DNA of 64,000 bases from Bryobacteraceae bacterium (GTDB lineage: Bacteria > Acidobacteriota > Terriglobia > Bryobacterales > Bryobacteraceae). This document shows positions 25,521 through 33,409 of the stretch, piece after piece; the first letter of the stretch is position 1, and each line of letters begins with the position of its first letter. A program made the translations under genes and the position numbers. The notes beneath the pieces were generated by a model. The model was not told where the DNA came from and searched no databases. It saw only the letters and a list, made by a program, of their open reading frames with translations. Location of the stretch: positions 868,001-932,000 of the forward strand of contig BPGD01000001.1 of NCBI GenBank assembly GCA_026002855.1, written 5' to 3'.

Positions 25521-26726
25521 TTGATCCGCAGGATCTTTTCCGCCTTTCACTCGCGCGATTTCCGGCTGATGTGGACCGGAGCCTTCGTGTCGAGCATCGG
25601 CACATGGATGCAGAAACTGGCGCAGAGCTGGCTGGTGCTGCAACTGTCCGGGTCGGCGTTCTACCTCGGCCTGGACAATTTTCTGGGCGAGATTCCGATC
25701 TTTCTGCTGGCACTGGTGGCCGGCGTCGCCGCCGACCGGATCGACAGGCGGCGCCTGCTGATCGGTTCGCAGTTCGTGCAGATGAGCTGCGCATTTACGC
25801 TGGCGGCGCTGTTTGCGTTGGGCCACGTCCGGGTCTGGCACATCCTGACGCTGTCTTTCATCGTGGGCACGGCGCAGGCGTTCGGCGCCCCGGCCTACCA
25901 GTCCCTGCTGCCCTCGCTGGTACCGCGCGAGCACCTGCCGAACGCGATTGCGATGAACTCGATCCAGTTCAACCTGGCGCGCGTCATCGGGCCGGTGGCC
26001 GGCGGGCTGGCCCTGACGCACCTGGGCGCGGCGTGGTGCTTCGGGCTGAACGGACTCTCCTATGTGGCCGTCATCACTTCGCTGCTGCTGATCCATGTGC
26101 GTTACATCCCGGCGCCCGCGCAGGAGTCCGTGATCGAGTCCATGAAGCAGGGGCTCGGTTTCATCCGCGGCCGCGAGGGGATGCTGCCGCTGATCGTGGT
26201 GGCGTTCATCTGCACCTTTCTCGGCATTCCGATCCTTGTCTTCCTGCCGGTGTTCGCGCGCGACATCTTCGCCGGCAACGAGGCCACTTACACGGTTCTG
26301 CTTTCGACGGAAGCGGCGGGAGCGATCACCGGGGCGCTGCTGGTGGCGGCCCGCGGACGCCGGCCGAATCTGGGCCGCGACGCGCTGATCGGGCTGATCG
26401 CGCTCGGGGTCTTCGAGGCGCTGTTTGCGTTTTCGCGAGACTTCCGTTTCAGTCTCGTGTTCGTCTACTTCGGTGGCATGGCGCTGATCGGCTGCTTCGC
26501 GCTGCTGAGCTCGCTGGTGCAACTGATCGCCACCGATGAGATGCGCGGCCGCGTGATGAGCCTGTACAACATCGCCTTCCGCGGCGGGATGCCGATCGGC
26601 AGCCTGGTGACGGGGGCGTTGGCACCCGTTTTCGGCATCTCCGCCGTGGTGGGGACATATGGAATCGTGCTCGCCTGCCTGGCGGCGTACCTGCTTTTCT
26701 TCCACCGCCGGCTGGCGGCCCTATAG
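25521..26726 (+). CDS. MFS exporter (EntS-like)
   Basis: About 401 residues with 10-12 hydrophobic helices. The N-terminal FHSRDFRLMWTGAFVSSIGTWMQKLAQSWLVLQLSGSAFYLG and the loop-2 motif GVAADRIDRRRLL are typical of the MFS_3/EntS group of drug or siderophore exporters. NAIAMNSIQFNLARVIGPVAGG is the conserved TM5 segment. The start is uncertain: no ATG precedes the conserved region. TTG at 25521 avoids overlap with the VOC gene and is listed; TTG at 25476 would overlap it. Neither has a strong ribosome-binding site. Confidence 0.88.
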   Translation: MIRRIFSAFHSRDFRLMWTGAFVSSIGTWMQKLAQSWLVLQLSGSAFYLGLDNFLGEIPIFLLALVAGVAADRIDRRRLLIGSQFVQMSCAFTLAALFALGHVRVWHILTLSFIVGTAQAFGAPAYQSLLPSLVPREHLPNAIAMNSIQFNLARVIGPVAGGLALTHLGAAWCFGLNGLSYVAVITSLLLIHVRYIPAPAQESVIESMKQGLGFIRGREGMLPLIVVAFICTFLGIPILVFLPVFARDIFAGNEATYTVLLSTEAAGAITGALLVAARGRRPNLGRDALIGLIALGVFEALFAFSRDFRFSLVFVYFGGMALIGCFALLSSLVQLIATDEMRGRVMSLYNIAFRGGMPIGSLVTGALAPVFGISAVVGTYGIVLACLAAYLLFFHRRLAAL

Positions 26727-26732
26727 CGCGAA

Positions 26733-28376
26733 CTAGGCTTCGGCCCAGTTGCGGCGTTCAATGAACGTCTGCGGCTCGTAAGTCACACCCCGGGAGAGCC
26801 GTTTCTCTTCCCGACGCGTGAGCCAGAGCAGGACGGGACCGAACGCCGCGCCCGCGGCGGCGGCCAGCGCGCCGCATTCGCGGCGGATCTCTTCGCGCAG
26901 CTCGTGGACGCGCGCGGCGATTTCGGCGTTCTTCTTCCGCATGTGCCGCTCCATCGCCCACAGCACGGCGGCGTAGGAGGTCCGAAGGGCCTGAGCCTCG
27001 CGCTCGAAGCGCTCCCGCACGCGCCAGTCCGGATAAAAGCGGTATTTCTTCACGCCCTCCAGCGTGGTGCGGCAGATGCGGTACAGCGAGGGGCCATTCA
27101 GCTCGAAGTCCCGCCAGAAGGCCCAGTCGAGGAACTTCTTCGAGTCGTCGCGGCTGATGTGCGGATGGCGCCAGTTGAACTTGTACTGGCCGTGGACGTC
27201 GGCCAGATCCACGTCGATCAGCGTGCCTTCCTTCTCCATGCGCTGGTGCAGCGGGGTGCCAGGCAGCGGCGTGTAGAGCATGAACTGGTGGAAATCCGTC
27301 TCATGCCTGCAGGCGTAGTCCACTTCATCGCGGATATTGTCGGGCGTGTGGTGGTGCATGCCGATGATGGTGGAGCCGAGGACGCGGATACCGTGGCTGC
27401 GCAGCTCGCGCACCAGGCTGAGCGTGTCCGAACCCGCCAGCTTGGCGTAGCCGCTCTGCGGCGACTCAAGGCCCATCCAGATCCACGACACGCCGAGCTC
27501 GACAAGCTCTTCCATGCTGTACTTGCGGATGGCGTTGGCCGAAGAGAAGACGTACAGGTCCCAGCTTTTGCCGCCTTCCTTCATGCAGTCAAGCAGCTCC
27601 ATGGCGCGGCGGCGGTGCAGCAGGAAGTTTTCGTCCATGACGAAAAACGATTTGAATCTGAAGGCGCGCTCGGCCTTTTCCATGGCCTCGTAAATTTCAC
27701 GCCCGGTCTCGAAAAAGTTGATGAAATTGCCCTTGCCGCCGAAAAAGGCCGACGTGGTGCAGAAGTCGCAGCCCATGGGACAGCCGACGCTGGGGATGAT
27801 GGTGGCCGCGGTGGAGCCAAGATTGCCGGGCAGCTTCAGTCCCATGACGCGGTGGCCGAAGCCGCTGGCGATGAGCGGATGCTCGATCTTCCGGTTCGGG
27901 TCCTGGCCGAGGAACTCGCGCATCCAGCGGACGCCTTCGCCCTTGACGATATGGTCGGCGTCGATCATGTGCTCGAGGCCCGGGATGGCGGCCACATGGC
28001 CGCCGACAACGATGACCGATTTCGGTGAGACGCGGCGGACGATGCGGCACATTTCGCGCACCTTGCCGACGTTGACGATGATCGAGCTGATGCCGACCAC
28101 GTCGTAGTCGTGGTCGCGCAGCTCCTGTTCGAACTGTTCCTTCGTTGGGAAATCGAGCACCGTCGAGGGGTTCTCGATGTTGGCCTGGATGAACATGATG
28201 CCCCAGGAACGGTGGAACATGCGGAGCGAATACGGGCCCTGGGCCCGCGTCACCTGGTTATGGTAAAGCTCCATCGGGTTGATGGAGCGGCTTCCGTACT
28301 CGTCGTCCCTTGCATAGGGGCCAAAGACGCTCGTCAGCAACACCCGGGCCCTGGGCCCTTTGGGATGCACAATCAT
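26733..28376 (-). CDS. B12-binding-domain radical SAM protein
   Basis: About 547 residues. Residues ~1-170 form a Rossmann-like cobalamin-binding-type domain (HDYDVVGISSIIVNVGKVREMCRIV, VIVVGGHVAA). The radical SAM barrel follows with the cluster motif CPMGCDFC near 198, VFSSANAIRKYS and GLESPQSGYAKL. The C-terminal ~120 residues are helical and unassigned. The canonical DxHxxG base-off motif is not apparent, so cobalamin use is unproven. Relatives include methyltransferases acting on lipids and natural products. The start ATG at 28376 lies about 55 bases downstream of a TACAAT box (28433-28438, minus strand). It converges on the MFS gene, 6 bases away. Confidence 0.85.
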   Translation of the reverse strand: MIVHPKGPRARVLLTSVFGPYARDDEYGSRSINPMELYHNQVTRAQGPYSLRMFHRSWGIMFIQANIENPSTVLDFPTKEQFEQELRDHDYDVVGISSIIVNVGKVREMCRIVRRVSPKSVIVVGGHVAAIPGLEHMIDADHIVKGEGVRWMREFLGQDPNRKIEHPLIASGFGHRVMGLKLPGNLGSTAATIIPSVGCPMGCDFCTTSAFFGGKGNFINFFETGREIYEAMEKAERAFRFKSFFVMDENFLLHRRRAMELLDCMKEGGKSWDLYVFSSANAIRKYSMEELVELGVSWIWMGLESPQSGYAKLAGSDTLSLVRELRSHGIRVLGSTIIGMHHHTPDNIRDEVDYACRHETDFHQFMLYTPLPGTPLHQRMEKEGTLIDVDLADVHGQYKFNWRHPHISRDDSKKFLDWAFWRDFELNGPSLYRICRTTLEGVKKYRFYPDWRVRERFEREAQALRTSYAAVLWAMERHMRKKNAEIAARVHELREEIRRECGALAAAAGAAFGPVLLWLTRREEKRLSRGVTYEPQTFIERRNWAEA

Positions 28377-28488
28377 TCGGACACTCACTTTCTCTTGGGG
28401 GAAACTCGGACTACGAGCCCCGGATGTCCTAATTGTACACCCCACGCATGCCCTCAGCCGGGGAAACCGCGAAAAGACGCCGCCGCGG

Positions 28489-29853
28489 TCAGACGCTGAC
28501 GCTGGGCAGACCGGCCAGCGCCATCGCCAGCTCGCTTTCGTCGTACTGCTGATCGACGAGCCTGCCGGCAAAGTAGTCCATGTAAGCCTGCATGTCGAAG
28601 TGGCCGTGGCCGCAGAGGTTGAACAGGATGGTCTCGCTGCGGCCTTCCTGTTTGCAGCGCAGCGCCTCGTCGATGGCGCCGCGGACGGCGTGGTTGGCTT
28701 CGGGCGCCGGCAGGATCCCTTCCGCGCGCGCAAACAGCACGCCCGCCTCGAAGCAGGCCAGTTGCGGATAGGCCCTGGCCTCGATCAGGCCCAGCTCCTT
28801 GCAGTGGCTGACCAGCGGCGCCATGCCGTGGTAGCGCAGGCCGCCGGCGTGGAAGCCCGGAGGCGTGAACGTGCTGCCGAGCGTGTGCATCTTCACGAGC
28901 GGCGTCAGGTGGGCGGTGTCGCCGAAATCGTAGGCGTATTTGCCGCGAGTCAGCGACGGGCAGGCCGCCGGCTCCACCGCCACGATGCGCATCTTCCTGC
29001 CGCCGCGCAGCATGCGGCCGATAAACGGGAAAGCAATGCCGGCGAAGTTCGAACCGCCACCGGTGCAGCCGACCACCACGTCGGGTTCGTCGCCAGCCAT
29101 GGCAAGCTGCTCGATGGCCTCCTGGCCGATGACCGTCTGGTGCAGCAGCACGTGATTCAGCACGCTGCCAAGGGCGTACTTGGTGTCCGCGCTCTGGGCG
29201 GCGACTTCGACGGCTTCAGAGATCGCAATGCCGAGGCTGCCGGGATGATCGGGCCTCTGGGCGAGGATTGCGCGTCCGCTCTGCGTTTCGTTCGAGGGGG
29301 ACGCCACGCAGCGCGCTCCGTAAGTCTCCATCAACGCGCGCCGGTATGGCTTCTGCTCATAGCTGACGCGCACCATGAAGACCTCGATCTTCAGCCCGAA
29401 GAAGGCTCCGGCCAGAGCCAGCGACGAGCCCCACTGCCCGGCCCCGGTCTCAGTGACGATGCGTCGCACGCCGGCCTCCTTGTTATAGAAGGCCTGGGCG
29501 ACGGCCGTGTTCGGCTTGTGCGATCCGGCCGGGCTGACGCCCTCGTACTTGTAATAGATCTTCGCCGGCGTGTCGAGGGCCTGCTCCAGACGGCGCGCGC
29601 GATACAGCGGCGTGGGGCGCCACTGCCGGTAGATGTCCCGCACCGGTTTCGGGATCTCGATCTCGCGTTCCCCGGAGACTTCCTGCTCGATGAGGCTCAT
29701 CGGGAAGATCACTTCCAGGTCGGCCGGCGTCACTGGCTGCCTGGTGGCCGGATGGAGAACCGGGGGCGGAGGGACGGGCAGATCGGCCGCGATGTTGTAC
29801 CAGAATTTCGGCAGGCGGCTTTCGTCCAGAACGTATTTGATCTCGTCGCTCAT
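28489..29853 (-). CDS. trpB2: tryptophan synthase beta-like enzyme, TrpB2 type
   Basis: About 454 residues, longer than canonical TrpB, with the TrpB2-type N-terminal extension ([26 protein letters not shown]). The PLP lysine is in GSHKPNTA (~118), [12 protein letters not shown] is the substrate loop and [10 protein letters not shown] binds the cofactor phosphate. TrpB2 makes tryptophan from indole and serine without a TrpA partner; no trpA is near. ATG 29853 is chosen (GGGAGA about 10 bases upstream); GTG 29871 would add six residues. A TACAAT box (29890-29895, minus strand) lies upstream. Confidence 0.92.
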   Translation of the reverse strand: MSDEIKYVLDESRLPKFWYNIAADLPVPPPPVLHPATRQPVTPADLEVIFPMSLIEQEVSGEREIEIPKPVRDIYRQWRPTPLYRARRLEQALDTPAKIYYKYEGVSPAGSHKPNTAVAQAFYNKEAGVRRIVTETGAGQWGSSLALAGAFFGLKIEVFMVRVSYEQKPYRRALMETYGARCVASPSNETQSGRAILAQRPDHPGSLGIAISEAVEVAAQSADTKYALGSVLNHVLLHQTVIGQEAIEQLAMAGDEPDVVVGCTGGGSNFAGIAFPFIGRMLRGGRKMRIVAVEPAACPSLTRGKYAYDFGDTAHLTPLVKMHTLGSTFTPPGFHAGGLRYHGMAPLVSHCKELGLIEARAYPQLACFEAGVLFARAEGILPAPEANHAVRGAIDEALRCKQEGRSETILFNLCGHGHFDMQAYMDYFAGRLVDQQYDESELAMALAGLPSVSV

Positions 29854-30070
29854 ATGTATCAGGTCTCCCACGCGAAGGGTGAACCCGCGATTGTATCAAC
29901 ACCGCGCCGGCGTCCGGCCAGGCAGGACGCACGCCGCGGAAGATGGCAGGAGGCCCAGCACAAGGCCGCCCCGTCCGTTGCCGCGAGCGGGGTGGTTAGA
30001 ATGAAGGTGAGCCACCCGCAAGCCTCGGGCGGATCGTCAAAACATATCTTCCGGTTCGTGTTCAGACCCA

Positions 30071-32203
30071 GTGGACGTGACGTTGCATCCGGCTGCCCCC
30101 TTCCGCATCGCAGTCTCCGCTTCTTTCACGGCGGAGCCTCTGGAGGCGTTCTTCCGGTTTTGGAGCCGGAGACTGAGTGCAGGGTTCGAGCCGGTGTTCG
30201 CGCCCTACAACCAGATCCTTCAGACGCTGCTTGACCCGGGCTCCGTGTTCGCGGCCAACCACGCCGGGGTCAACGTCATCCTTGCGCGCGCGGCGGACCT
30301 GGCCGCGTCGCCGGCCTCCGGCCCGGGGCAGCGCGAGCAGCTGGCCGCGCACGCGCAGGAGCTGGCGTCGGCGGTGCGCAGTGCAGCGGCGCGGTTCGCC
30401 GTCCCTCTGCTGTTCGTGCTTTGCCCCTCTCCGGACGAAGAAGAGTTCCAGGCTGCGGAGATGATCCTGCGCGATGCACTCGCCGGTGCGGCGCAGATCC
30501 ACTTCATTGACCATGGGGAGATCCTGCGCCTCTATCCCGTGGCCCAGGTCCATGATGCGCACGCGGCCCGGATCGCACGGATCCCGTACACGGAGGAGAT
30601 GTACGCAGCCCTGGCCACGATGATCGTCCGGCGGGCGCACACGCTTTCGATGCCGCCCTACAAGGTGATTGCCGTCGACCTGGACAACACGCTGTGGCGC
30701 GGCATCTGCGGCGAGGACGGGCCGGCCGGCGTCGTGCTGGACGCGCCGCGCCGGTGGCTGCACGAGTTTCTGCTCCAGCAACGAAACGCCGGCATGCTGC
30801 TGGCCATCGTTTCGAAAAATAATTTCGCGGACGTGGAGGAGACATTTGCCGCGCACCCGGAGTTCCCGCTTCGGCTGGAGCATTTTGCCGCGTGGCGCAT
30901 CGACTGGAACCCCAAGTCCGTGAACCTCGCCTCGCTGGCCGCCGAGCTGAACGTGGGGCTGGACACGTTCATCTTTCTGGATGACAACCCGAAGGAGTGC
31001 GCCGAAGTGGCATCTTCGGCTCCGGAGGTTCTCTCCATCGCGCTGCCGGCCAATCTCGAGGAGCTGCCCGAATTCCTGGCCCACGTCTGGGCCTTCGATC
31101 ATCCGAAGGTGACTGAGGAGGACCGGCGGCGGGCGGAGATGATCGGGCGCTCGCTCGAATTCTCGCGGGCCGCCCGGTCGGCGGGGTCGCTGGATGAGTT
31201 CATCGCCTCGCTGAACCTCCGCGTGGATGTACAGCCGCTCGATCCGGAGCGGCTGCCGCGCGCGGCGCAACTGACGCAGCGGACCAACCAGTTCAACACG
31301 ACCACGATCCGGCGCACGGAGACCGAGCTGGCCGCGCTGGCCGCCCAGCCGGGCGCGCGCATTTTCACGGCGGAGGTGAGCGACCGTTTCGGCGAATATG
31401 GGCTCACTGGGCTGGCGATCGTTTTCACGCGGCTCAACGAGCTGTACGTCGACTCGCTGCTGCTTTCCTGCCGTGTGCTCGGCCGGGGCGTGGAGCACCG
31501 CATTCTGGCGCGCCTGGCGGAGCTGGCTCTCGACGAAGGCGTTTATACGGTGACGGTGCCGTTTGTGCCGACGGCGAAGAACGCCCCGGCCCGCGCGTTT
31601 TTGGACTCCATCCCGTTTGGCGCCTGCTACGAGGACAATGGCGGATTCGTTTACCGCTTCCCGGCGGTCGAATTGCAGACGCTGCGATGGGCGCCATCGG
31701 CCGCGGCCCCGGCGGTGCCGGAGCGGCCCGCGACGGCGGCGCCGGCCGTACGCTCTTTTGCCGGATATGCGGACATCGCCGCCGCCCTGCGCCGACCGGC
31801 GCAGATTCTTGACGCGGTGCGGCGGGAGGCCGCCGCCGGGCGCGAGGCGCCGCAGGCGGGAACATTTTCTTCAGAAACCGAAGAAAGGCTGGCCAAAATC
31901 TGGTCTGAACTACTGCAAAAGCCGGTGACCGATCCGGCAGCCAATTTCTTCGATCTCGGCGGTCATTCGCTGCTTGCCGTGCTGCTTCTCATGCGGATCC
32001 GCGAGGAATTCGGTGTCGAATTGTCGGTGGACGAGGTCTATTCCGCGTCGCTGACGCTCGGCTCGCTGGCCGCCGCCATCGAGGCGAGGCAGCTGGGTGC
32101 GGCCGATCCGGAAGAATACCAGGCGCTGCTGGCCGAGATCGAGAACCTCTCTGACGAGGAAGTGCGGGCGCTGCTGGAACGCGAACTCGGCCAGGAAGAG
32201 TGA
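30071..32203 (+). CDS. FkbH-like HAD-IIIC protein with C-terminal phosphopantetheine carrier domain
   Basis: 710 residues. Residues ~1-190 are the FkbH-type N-terminal region. The HAD motif is DLDNTLWRGICGEDG near 203, with LLAIVSKNN and IFLDDNPKECAEV following. Residues ~380-545 are the C-terminal FkbH region (QLTQRTNQFNTTTIRRTE; DSLLLSCRVLGRGVE). After an Ala/Pro linker, a carrier domain at ~600-680 has NFFDLGGHSLLA, with the phosphopantetheine serine at ~632. FkbH enzymes take a glyceryl group from 1,3-bisphosphoglycerate and load it on a carrier protein; here the carrier is fused. Two glycosyltransferase genes and a fused thioesterase follow within a few bases. The GTG start has no good ribosome-binding site; a TAGAAT box lies at 29997-30002. 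Confidence 0.9.
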   Translation: MDVTLHPAAPFRIAVSASFTAEPLEAFFRFWSRRLSAGFEPVFAPYNQILQTLLDPGSVFAANHAGVNVILARAADLAASPASGPGQREQLAAHAQELASAVRSAAARFAVPLLFVLCPSPDEEEFQAAEMILRDALAGAAQIHFIDHGEILRLYPVAQVHDAHAARIARIPYTEEMYAALATMIVRRAHTLSMPPYKVIAVDLDNTLWRGICGEDGPAGVVLDAPRRWLHEFLLQQRNAGMLLAIVSKNNFADVEETFAAHPEFPLRLEHFAAWRIDWNPKSVNLASLAAELNVGLDTFIFLDDNPKECAEVASSAPEVLSIALPANLEELPEFLAHVWAFDHPKVTEEDRRRAEMIGRSLEFSRAARSAGSLDEFIASLNLRVDVQPLDPERLPRAAQLTQRTNQFNTTTIRRTETELAALAAQPGARIFTAEVSDRFGEYGLTGLAIVFTRLNELYVDSLLLSCRVLGRGVEHRILARLAELALDEGVYTVTVPFVPTAKNAPARAFLDSIPFGACYEDNGGFVYRFPAVELQTLRWAPSAAAPAVPERPATAAPAVRSFAGYADIAAALRRPAQILDAVRREAAAGREAPQAGTFSSETEERLAKIWSELLQKPVTDPAANFFDLGGHSLLAVLLLMRIREEFGVELSVDEVYSASLTLGSLAAAIEARQLGAADPEEYQALLAEIENLSDEEVRALLERELGQEE

Positions 32204-32206
32204 GCC

Positions 32207-33409
32207 GTGCGCATCCTGCTCGCCTCGAACGCGTCCTATGATCCCCCAAGGGGCGGCTCCACGCGGTCGAACCTGGCCTGGTTGCGGCGGCTGGCCGCCG
32301 CCGGGCATTCCTGCGCCGTGGCGGCGTCGGCGAGCGGGACGGCGCGCGTGTCCGAAGTGGACGGCATCGTCATTCATTCCGTTCCGGCGCTCTCGCTGCA
32401 TGCGGCCGAGCTCGGGCGCCTGATCCGGGAGTCCGGCCCGGACTGGGTGCTGGTTTCGAGTGAAGACCTCTCCCATACGCTGCTGCGCGAGGCGGCGCGT
32501 TCGGCGCCCGGGCGCGTGGTCTACCTCGCCCACACGCCGCAGTTCTTTCCCTTCGGGCCTGAGTCCTGGCACACGGACCCGCCGGCGGCCGAGCTCGTGC
32601 GCCGCGCTGCCGCCGTGGTCGCCATCGGCCATCACATGGCTGCCTACATCCGGCAGCATCTCGGCCGGGATGCCGCCGTAATTCACCCTCCCATTTACGG
32701 GGATCCGCCGTGGCGCAATCTTTCCGATTTTTCGAGAAAACGGGTTTTGATGATCAATCCCTGTGCGGTGAAAGGAATCTCGATTTTCCTTGAACTGGCC
32801 AGACGTTTCCCGGAAATTCCCTTCGACGCGCTCCGCGGCTGGGGCACCACACCGGAAGACGAGGCCCGGATGGCGGCCCTTTCCAACATCACTCTGCTGG
32901 ACAGCGTCGCCGACATCGAAGAGTTTCTGGCCCGGGGCTCCGTGCTGCTGATGCCGTCGCTCTGGTATGAGGGATTCGGGCTGATCGTGATGGAAGCGAT
33001 GCTGCGCGGAATTCCCGTCATCGCGTCGGATTCCGGCGGCCTGCTCGAAGCGAAGGCCGGCACCGGGTACGTGATTCCGGTGCGGCCGCCGGAGGGCTAC
33101 CGGATGGAATTCGACGCGGCCCATATGCCGCGACCGGTGATTCCGCCGCAGGAGATCGGGCCGTGGGAGGCGGCGCTCGGAAAGCTTCTGGAAGACGAAG
33201 ACGAGTACCGCGCCGAAAGCGGCCGTTCCCGCCGCGCCGCGGAAGCGTTCGTCGGCGGCATCCAGCCTGCCGCGATGGAGGATTTTCTCGCTTCCCTGCC
33301 CCGCGGGGCGGCCCTGCCGCCGCCCGCCGAACCCGAGCCGAAGCCGACGGACGCGGCCCGGCGCGCGCTGCTCGTGAAAAGGCTGAAAGAGCGGAGCCGG
33401 CGATCATGA
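32207..33409 (+). CDS. GT4-type glycosyltransferase with NRPS-linker-like tail
   Basis: 400 residues, GT-B fold. The N-terminus MRILLASNASYDPPRGGSTRSN holds the donor-side glycine loop; MINPCAVKGISIFLELARRFP and PSLWYEGFGLIVMEAMLRGIPVIASDSGGLLEAKAG form the nucleotide-sugar site with the GT4 E-x7-E motif. The C-terminal ~25 residues (PKPTDAARRALLVKRLKERSRR) resemble the short helix seen at domain borders of peptide and polyketide synthetases. The GTG start is 3 bases after the FkbH stop, and the TGA overlaps the next ATG (ATGA). It is clearly paralogous to the next gene. Sugar and acceptor unknown. Confidence 0.9.
   Translation: MRILLASNASYDPPRGGSTRSNLAWLRRLAAAGHSCAVAASASGTARVSEVDGIVIHSVPALSLHAAELGRLIRESGPDWVLVSSEDLSHTLLREAARSAPGRVVYLAHTPQFFPFGPESWHTDPPAAELVRRAAAVVAIGHHMAAYIRQHLGRDAAVIHPPIYGDPPWRNLSDFSRKRVLMINPCAVKGISIFLELARRFPEIPFDALRGWGTTPEDEARMAALSNITLLDSVADIEEFLARGSVLLMPSLWYEGFGLIVMEAMLRGIPVIASDSGGLLEAKAGTGYVIPVRPPEGYRMEFDAAHMPRPVIPPQEIGPWEAALGKLLEDEDEYRAESGRSRRAAEAFVGGIQPAAMEDFLASLPRGAALPPPAEPEPKPTDAARRALLVKRLKERSRRS

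Noticed and set aside
28360-30234. 624-residue plus-strand frame over trpB2
   Set aside because: Antisense shadow of TrpB2; composition is Arg/Gly/Ala-rich with no domain.
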